From assembly GCA_903813345.2 (NCBI GenBank), contig CAIIXF020000006.1, positions 17,490,348 through 17,554,347 on the forward strand: 64,000 bases of DNA, read 5' to 3'. Source of the stretch: Owenia fusiformis (lineage: Eukaryota; Annelida; Polychaeta; Sabellida; Oweniidae). Shown piece by piece: positions 58,401 to 64,000 of this stretch. The notes beneath the pieces were generated by a model, which ran no database searches, was not told where the DNA came from, and saw only the letters and a program-made list of their open reading frames with translations. Within the stretch, counting starts at the first letter, position 1, and each line of letters begins with the position of its first letter. The position numbers were made by a program, and so were the translations under genes.

Positions 58401-59743
58401 CTGATTCGGAACTTGAACTTGTTAAAGACTATATTGTGCATGGTTGGCCAAATTCAATAAAGTCAGTTCCAACAGATATTAAAATGTACTATAAAGATCA
58501 AGGTATGCTTTCTATTTACAATGGAATAGTAACATTTGGTTCAAGAATAGTAGTACCAAGATCGTTGCGACCGGATATATTACAAAGAATTCATGATGGA
58601 CATTTAGGAATTTCAAAATGTCGCGAAAGAGCCAAACAAAGTGTATGGTGGCCCGGCATAAGTTCAGATATTCAGTCGGTTGTTATGAAATGTGATCATT
58701 GTTTAACACATAGTAATACTCAGAGAAAACAACCTTTGATTCCAACTCCATTACCAGTCCGTCCATGGAGTCACATATGTGCAGATTTGTGTGAATATGA
58801 AATGAAACATTATCTTGTTGTTGTGGATTATTACTCAAGATTTCCTGAAGTAGCACTAATGAATAAAGATACAACTGCGCGAAATGTAATCGATAAGATG
58901 AAAAGCATCTTCGCACGTTTTGGGTTGCCTGATGAGTTAACCAGTGATAATGGTCCTCAGTTTACCAGTAATGAATTTGCAGACTTTGCTAATGACTATG
59001 ACTTTAAACATACCACTAGTTCGCCACATTTTCCACAGGCCAATGGGCAAATCGAGCGTGGCGTCCAGATAATTAAGCGTTTTCTAACTCAGAAAGACCC
59101 TTGCAAAGCATTATTAGCATACAGGTCAACTCCAATTCAAGCTACAGGATTTTCACCTGCACAAATGCTAATGGGTAGACAGTTGAGAACTACAATACCA
59201 ACTATGCCTTGTAACCTAATGCCAAAGTGGCCTAATCTTAAAAAGGTTGCAAAACAAGATAAGATTACCAAACAGTCATATAAATGTTACTATGACAACC
59301 ATCATGGGGTAAGGGATTTGGTTCCTTTGATTCCAGGAGATTCAGTGCGTATTAAACATGATAAAGAATCTGATTGGTCAATTAAGGGTATTGTTCAATC
59401 CAAGCATGATGCTCCTAGGTCATATATTGTAAAAACAGATAGGGGACTATATAGACGCAATAGACGTCATATAATGCCAGATAAGACAGATGTGAAGTTT
59501 CATGATAATCCTTCTCACACTCTTGAAAAGTCATATCTGCCTCAAGTTCCTGTTGTACCAAGTATAGATCCACCCACTGATTGTGATAATAAACAGCCAA
59601 GTGATGCACCACTTCCAGTTACACAAGTGCAATCACCTGGTAAAATTAAACCTGACATTAGTGTGTGTCCTACTGACAGTAAACCAGTCACTCGTGCCAG
59701 TAGAGGCCTTATAATAAAAAGACCTGCAAGATATTGTGATTAG
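55478..59743 (+). CDS. gag-pol: Retrotransposon gag-pol polyprotein, single frame
   Basis: 1421 residues from the ATG at 55478; the frame also opens upstream at a TTG, which is less likely to be used. The N-terminal third is gag, with two zinc knuckles starting near residue 214 (CX2CX3HX4C, one residue short, then CX2CX4HX4C). An acidic spacer with CDP-type repeats follows. The protease has DSG at 390. The reverse transcriptase has IDDM, Asp663-664; the position before DD is Ile, not Tyr. RNase H has its first Asp at 810. Integrase has an HHCC finger from His1039 and the triad Asp1103, Asp1157 and Glu1193 (D-x35-E). No stop or frameshift and no env. Gag and Pol must be separated by proteolysis alone, since there is no frameshift site. 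Looks capable of activity. Confidence 0.97.
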   Translation: MAYKLEPPEIFDVTKPREWRHWKARFTRFKSAANLTGQDGGQNEGDVRDDTNVIDTLIYCMGSNAETIYKTFVYAEGENKKSYETIMDKFDHYFMPKVNLIEEQKTFRSMVQKSGETCDSLLRRLYDHGDVCEFENTKREIMHQFINGMLNSDLAEKVKIMDYKKLTLAKVIEMARIREHVALVHTQLETPHVDDVTRRGRVKSKKDYSSKFKCTKCGLSHKKRECPAYGKNCLKCGLMNHFKRCCKTIDIKHDKKKLHEVEHVHDDYGSDDTDCLFLSDLITDTQSCDTSTFIQSFDPAIQVCDPNTQSCDPANHSCDPVTMICDCDDVICHNDSSPPPDIIYDIDNMQQDTCVDNDMCDIDEVHEVVEEPPWLINLNINGENMCFKIDSGADASVISVDAYKRMKINRPVLSKPTAKFQSPGGKVKCIGAFVARVVFNGSKVYKTTIHVVDSSNSANLLSRGAATSMGLMKRLNNLDIKDPSMYGEIGDVKCNPVSITLKPNAQPYSISAPRRVSLPLMPKVKAKLNKLCEQGVITPVTEPVDWCAPIVCAEKKNDSEPRICVDLRKLNASIKREKFVLPTTDDLVHKLKRSTVFSTLDASSSFHGLRLDENSSKLTTFITPFGRYRYLRMPFGLNFASEKYQSVMMDIFKNHAGVEIIIDDMIVHGKDKEEHDTRLAAVLATIKEYGIKLNQRKCKFAQKEVIFFGLKISANGISPTEDKVRAICKINRPEDKSAIRRFLGMVNYLGKFVPNMSTVAAPLHVLLRKDTVFTWDSAQPAAFDKIKQLISKAPVLAFYDVEKPTIVCADSSSFGLGACLFQRHGPDDVRPVCYASRTLSVAEKKYAMIEKECLASVWASERFSRYLIGLDEYELISDHRPLIPLINTKDIDQTPIRCQRLLMRLMRFNPKARYVPSKDPEMVIADCLSRAPLPDCEEKCEIESQQEVERYLCHVEDNRPIADYLINQIKTVTSTDSELELVKDYIVHGWPNSIKSVPTDIKMYYKDQGMLSIYNGIVTFGSRIVVPRSLRPDILQRIHDGHLGISKCRERAKQSVWWPGISSDIQSVVMKCDHCLTHSNTQRKQPLIPTPLPVRPWSHICADLCEYEMKHYLVVVDYYSRFPEVALMNKDTTARNVIDKMKSIFARFGLPDELTSDNGPQFTSNEFADFANDYDFKHTTSSPHFPQANGQIERGVQIIKRFLTQKDPCKALLAYRSTPIQATGFSPAQMLMGRQLRTTIPTMPCNLMPKWPNLKKVAKQDKITKQSYKCYYDNHHGVRDLVPLIPGDSVRIKHDKESDWSIKGIVQSKHDAPRSYIVKTDRGLYRRNRRHIMPDKTDVKFHDNPSHTLEKSYLPQVPVVPSIDPPTDCDNKQPSDAPLPVTQVQSPGKIKPDISVCPTDSKPVTRASRGLIIKRPARYCD

Positions 59744-59826
59744 AAACAGATTTATTTGGTCAATACAGTGATATAATATTAACATTTATTTGAAACGTTT
59801 TAAACTTAAAATGATTGTTCATTTTT

Positions 59827-59840
59827 GGAAAAAAGGAAGA
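59827..59840 (+). promoter_or_regulatory. Polypurine tract
   Basis: GGAAAAAAGGAAGA immediately precedes the 3' LTR, as needed for plus-strand priming. Confidence 0.85.
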
Positions 59841-59994
59841 TGTCATAATATGTAGTCTTAACAATTATGTAAGCATTCATCAGACTGTACCATGTGCTTT
59901 TGTTGTTATGATAATTATGTACAAGGTCACGTGACCAAATATGATGCAACAATAAATCGAGACTTAGAAGTCACTGATCTATGAGTTCAGTTCA
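59841..59994 (+). repeat. 3' LTR (154 bp)
   Basis: Identical to 55255-55408 and followed by the target duplication GGTTG. Confidence 0.95.
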
Positions 59995-60124
59995 GGTTGG
60001 TGTGTAGATCAAAAGTGATTTACCCAGACTGTCACCGGTACCCGTCGTGGGGGCGGGGCTACTAAACTGTAATATGGTCTCTACTAGGCAGAGTGTAGTT
60101 TAACTAGACTCTGCACGCAGGGTA

Positions 60125-60165
60125 GAAAACTTCATACTTTGATTATCCAAGATGATGAAAACGCG
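60125..60165. repeat. tRNA array resumes (right remnant)
   Basis: GAAAACTTCATACTTTGATT then ATCCAAGATGATGAAAACGC continues the array unit interrupted at 55106, then the array ends. Confidence 0.8.
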
Positions 60166-60179
60166 GGAGACGTGCACAC

Positions 60180-61620
60180 AAGACTCTACAGATAAAATTT
60201 TATGACGGAAAATCCAAAATGGCTACATTAACATTTACCCAATTTGCTGAAAAACTGATCAGTTCTAGATTTTCTTTTTAAGACTCATCTCTGGAAATCG
60301 ATCTCGATCCGTCATGGTTAGCCTGAAAATGATCAGTTCTTGATTTCCATACAAAGAAGCAGCCCTTAAAATTGATCGAAAATTGATTGAAATTGATCCG
60401 TCAAACAGTTAACCTGAAAATGCATAGATAAAATACTTTACAGGACAAGGTTTTATGACGAAAAATGCAAAATGGCTGCCAAAATGACCATTGTGAATTG
60501 TTGTTTTATGGATTATGATGACGGCTTTGCGAACGGATATTGACCCTTTGAATTGCCTATGGACTTCGAGACTGGATTTTATCTATCCCACATCATTTGA
60601 GACTGAGTACTAGTATCTACAACTATTCATCAATTTTTTCAATTTTTCTTCAACATGTATTGTAATGACTTCAGTATGAATAAAATGTCCCTTGGTGTTC
60701 TGGTCCTGGATTGTGATATTGGTTCTTGTTGCAATTGGTTCTTGATTGGAGGGGGAGGGGGATGTTAGACATTGTTTGTTTTCACGTTAGATCATGGTTT
60801 TGGGATAGGGTCTACTTTTCTTATGACAGATTTACACTTACAGTTTGCTTTTCTTGTTGGGTTTCTTAATTAAAGTTTTTAGTCATCCTTCCCTTTGGCA
60901 TTTGCGCTTATATATGCCTTAATATTTACCCAATTTGACGAAAAACTAATCAGGTCTAGATTTTCTTTCTCAAAATCATCCCTGAAAATTTGAAATTGAT
61001 CCGTCAAATGGTTAACCTAAAAATGAGTAGAGAAGCCCTTACATACAAGATTTTAATATGGAAAGCCAAGATGTTCACCTTTAATTTACGCAGAATGACG
61101 AAAAGGTAATCAGTTCTATATATATTTACATATTTAAAATCATTCCTAAAAATTTGGAATTGATACCTCAAACGGTTAACCTAAAAATGCATAGACAAGA
61201 CTTTACAGGCGACGATATTAGGCAGGAAAATCCAAATGGCCACCTAAAAATTTACCCAGAATGCCGAAAAAGTAACCAATTCTAGATTTTCATACTCAGA
61301 ATCATCCTTGAAAATTTGAAATTGATCCCTCAAACGGTTAACCTGAAAACGCGTAGACAAGAAGACTTTTAGATTTTATGACGGAAAATCCAAAATGGCT
61401 ACACTAACATTTACCCAATTTGCTGAAAAACTAATCAGTTCTAGATTTTCTGTCTAAGAATCTTCCCTGGAAATCGATCCATCAAATGGTTATCCTGCAA
61501 AAGATCGAGTAGACTACCCTTTACACACACGATTTTAGAACGGAAAGTTAAAATGGCTACCTTAAAATTTATGCAGAATGTGCCGAAAAGGTAAACAGTT
61601 CTAGATTTTCATACTAATGT
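60180..61620 (-). repeat. Tandem repeat family A, about 160-bp units
   Basis: Recurring GACGGAAAATCCAAAATGGC, TTTACCCAATTTGC, CAGTTCTAGATTTTC and GATCCGTCAAACGGTTAACC motifs. Unit starts near 60201, 60457, 61058, 61222, 61379 and 61540; the later spacings are 157-164 bp. About 350 bp of unrelated sequence (60530-60890) interrupts it. Read on the minus strand it is the same family as 12529-13035. Confidence 0.8.
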
Positions 61621-61624
61621 AACA

Positions 61625-64000
61625 AACGGGGGTCACATTCGCCTCGCCGTGACGTTACAATAAATTACGAGATGTTAAATGAAATGACTTTCGTAGCGTA
61701 TTGCCTGAACTTGGGAGTATGATGGTTGTTCTTAGATTTTTATCTACTCTTTACTGACAACTAACTGTCATACTGATCTCAATATAATAACACATTATAT
61801 GTTAAAATATATATGTTATATAACCAACTATAAGTATGAAATATGAACAATGAGTTTACAATGAGGCTAATGTCTTTCAGATGGTTTATCAAGTAAGATA
61901 CTGTTAATACCTAATAAAACAGTTGTCAATCTTACTACCTATCTGACCATAGAGGATAAACTATACTACATGTAGATGTCCCATAAACACCAACGCCACC
62001 TTTTGGCAAATGTTCAAAATAATAAAAGTACATGGCTTTGAATATCTACCCTCAACTGAAATCTTGCAATATTAGAATGCTACCTTGAAGTGACAATATT
62101 CAGTGTATAAAATGAGACATAATATTGAACAGATCTGTTTAGAATCCATCACAACTAAAAAATGATGTTCTTGAAAATGTTCAAAGTTTGTAAAACTAGC
62201 CGGAATATCTAGACGTCTATTTTTGTTCAAAACTAATTTCCTTACCCTATTTAACTTGATTTATCTTGTCCTAGCCTATTCACTGTTAACATTATGATAT
62301 CCTATCCATATCGCTATATACATTACTGTATTGATTCATAGGCTTTGCGTTCACGGTTACGTTGTGAAAAATATCGCTAGCTTAAACTCTCTATTAAATA
62401 GTTACCCAAGAAATAATTTCGCCAGACTCTGATTGTTCATATGAAATAAGTAAATTATAGATAATATTCAAAATATTCACCAAGTACAAAGTCTTTATGA
62501 GTCATAAGGCGCACTTCATATTTTTATTTTGGAGGAGCAAAAATTGTGAGTTTTGTAGGAAATGGTCAAATTTATTGGTGCCAATATGTTACTCGATCTG
62601 TACAGTAGTTACCCGTAGGACATGTAGATATACCATAGTTTCTTTGTTTCACCAAAGAGGTCAGGATATATTAGAAAGCTCTGTAATATCCAGAAGCACT
62701 CGATGCCCGACACACATCAAACCCGTGCTCAAATGTAGCACCCGTAATATCTGCGTTCATTTAGCCTACAGACCTGTTTTATGATCTTAGAGGGCTTTTT
62801 CATACAGCAATGTAATCCATGGTGTGTTATTTGATTTGACACATGTGCATACTTTGTGACTGTATACAGGTATACGACTTATTTTGGATATGGGTTTCTA
62901 AACGTTTGAATGAAATTTTTGCTTAGGCAGCAATATGTCTGTCTAAAGGAATCTAGCAGCAACAATTTAAGAGAAACCAATATAATGAATTTTTACTTGT
63001 TCTTCAATAGATGTCACTTGAATTGATTTCAGCAGAAATACTTTTCAGAGTTCGTTTAAGGGTTTGTTTTCCTTACGATTGGTTGTACTCTTAAATGTTT
63101 CATTAGATTTCTGTATTATGACATCACATTTCAATATGGCCACCATTTTATTAAATATAGCTTATTTTTCAATTTCCTTGGAAATATTTGTACTAGGCAC
63201 ATATATGATAATATACAGTTTAAACTGCATCGAATTAGGTCAATGGTCACCATTGGACTTCATTTTGTGTATATAACATGCCTAACATGTCCCTAGTAGC
63301 CCTAGTAGAGATCTTTAAAGGCGCACCAGCAGTAATCTAAAATGGGGTAGTCTACATCTAAAAAGCCTGAACAGTGATTACTATTTGCGAGTTTTTGTGC
63401 ATAGAATGCGTTTTAAGTTGATTGATTTTCATTTCGATTTAAAACATAACATTATCTAAATATCCTAATGTTTTTTAAATATTTCATCTTTGGATGTTAT
63501 ATAGACGACTCGTTGGGAAATCGTAATAGATAATTAGGGTATGTTGACAAACAAATGTCAAAGAATGACATTCTTAAATGTGATACAAAGAACGGTTTTC
63601 TGAAACTTACATTTTACATACTTTTCAAAGATCTTAACTTGGAAATAAGCATCCTTGAGATCCATCTAGAAGCCTTTTTATTCACGACACATATGTACAT
63701 CTGTGGACTTGGTGCTCTTCACTGTCCTCGTCAATGGTTAAGTGAAAATCTATAAAAATTGAATGAATGTCATAAGTCAGCGGCAAAGCGAAAGATACGG
63801 TATTTTGTTTCTTGACATCAACACGACTATCAATTCATTTGTTTGTCACCTTACGCGTGTGTGTCAGTAACATCCCTCTGCTTGTAATGAAATTATGATT
63901 TTTACAAGTATTTTCATTCCAGGGGGCCTTTAAAGGAAGTAATGGTAAGTGGATGCATACTTCTCCCAAGGGGTATTCAACACCCATGTCAGAGACCACA
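61625..64000. other. No gene recognised at the right end of the window
   Basis: AT-rich sequence. The open frames at 62497-62784, 63064-63276 and 63555-63755 show no family motif, no convincing splice context and no repeat structure. Part of a gene extending past the window cannot be excluded. Confidence 0.45.

Larger units (their letters stand above)
55255..59994 (+). mobile_element. Complete Ty3/gypsy LTR retrotransposon
   Basis: 4740 bp, flanked by 5-bp duplications GGTTG (55250-55254 and 59995-59999). It has two identical 154-bp LTRs, a tRNA-Leu-type primer site, a single uninterrupted gag-pol frame and a polypurine tract. Domain order protease, reverse transcriptase, RNase H, integrase is that of Ty3/gypsy. 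Short LTRs, a leucine primer and a single frame without env suggest the Mag/SURL-like branch. Full identity of the LTRs means recent insertion. Confidence 0.95.
55107..60124. mobile_element. Segment inserted into the tRNA array with a 10-bp target duplication
   Basis: Array sequence stops after GAAAACTTCA (55097-55106) and resumes with the same ten bases at 60125-60134; other units run through this site without a break. Without the LTR element, about 273 bp remain. The right end (CTGCACGCAGGGTA) matches the termini of the 75-78 bp mini-elements, so this is probably a larger relative. The left end (CCGCGCCAATC) shows no matching inverted repeat. Confidence 0.65.

Overview
This window is AT-rich, intron-bearing nuclear DNA from a metazoan, most likely a marine invertebrate. 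Spliced genes have GT-AG introns, the genes include animal-restricted families (C-type lectin, LRRIQ1, C6orf89/BRAP, a rhodopsin-like receptor), and short inverted-repeat transposons are very dense. I cannot fix the phylum from sequence alone. Coordinates below come from my own reading of splice sites and reading frames; no alignment or database search was run.

Layout. 1-495: last exon of a C-type lectin gene (+). 2224-8718: sorbitol dehydrogenase-type gene (-), 9 coding exons. 8837-15230: homologue of C6orf89 (bombesin receptor-activated protein) (+), 6 coding exons, head-to-head with the dehydrogenase across only 118 bp. 18609-42983: LRRIQ1 homologue (-), 30 coding exons, 1437 codons without a frame break. 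20181-22283: an intronless seven-helix receptor gene (+) nested in the last LRRIQ1 intron, with about 330 residues of tandem 20-residue repeats in its third intracellular loop. 45694-49211: GOLT1/GOT1 vesicle-transport gene (+), 5 exons, head-to-head with LRRIQ1. 52360-60165: a tandem array carrying three intact tRNA-Gly(GCC) genes, two broken ones and repeated 3'-half tRNA relics. Into this array went a segment flanked by a 10-bp duplication, and into that a complete Ty3/gypsy retrotransposon (55255-59994) with identical 154-bp LTRs. 60180-61620: tandem repeat of about 160 bp. 61625-64000: no gene recognised.

The introns and spacers are full of inverted-repeat DNA elements. Several have readable target duplications: TA for mariner/pogo-type and long-TIR foldback elements, 5 bp for 'GGCGTAGCC' elements, and 9-10 bp for a 75-78 bp mini-element. 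There are also minisatellites of 40 bp and 28 bp.

The genes do not form one pathway. They cover polyol metabolism (SORD), a Golgi/membrane protein (C6orf89-like), a probable cilia-related calmodulin-binding scaffold (LRRIQ1), ER-Golgi traffic (GOLT1), carbohydrate recognition (lectin) and signalling (orphan receptor). The least ordinary parts are the repeat-loop receptor, the tRNA array with its layered insertions, and decayed copies of an LRRIQ1 leucine-rich-repeat exon inside the neighbouring intron.
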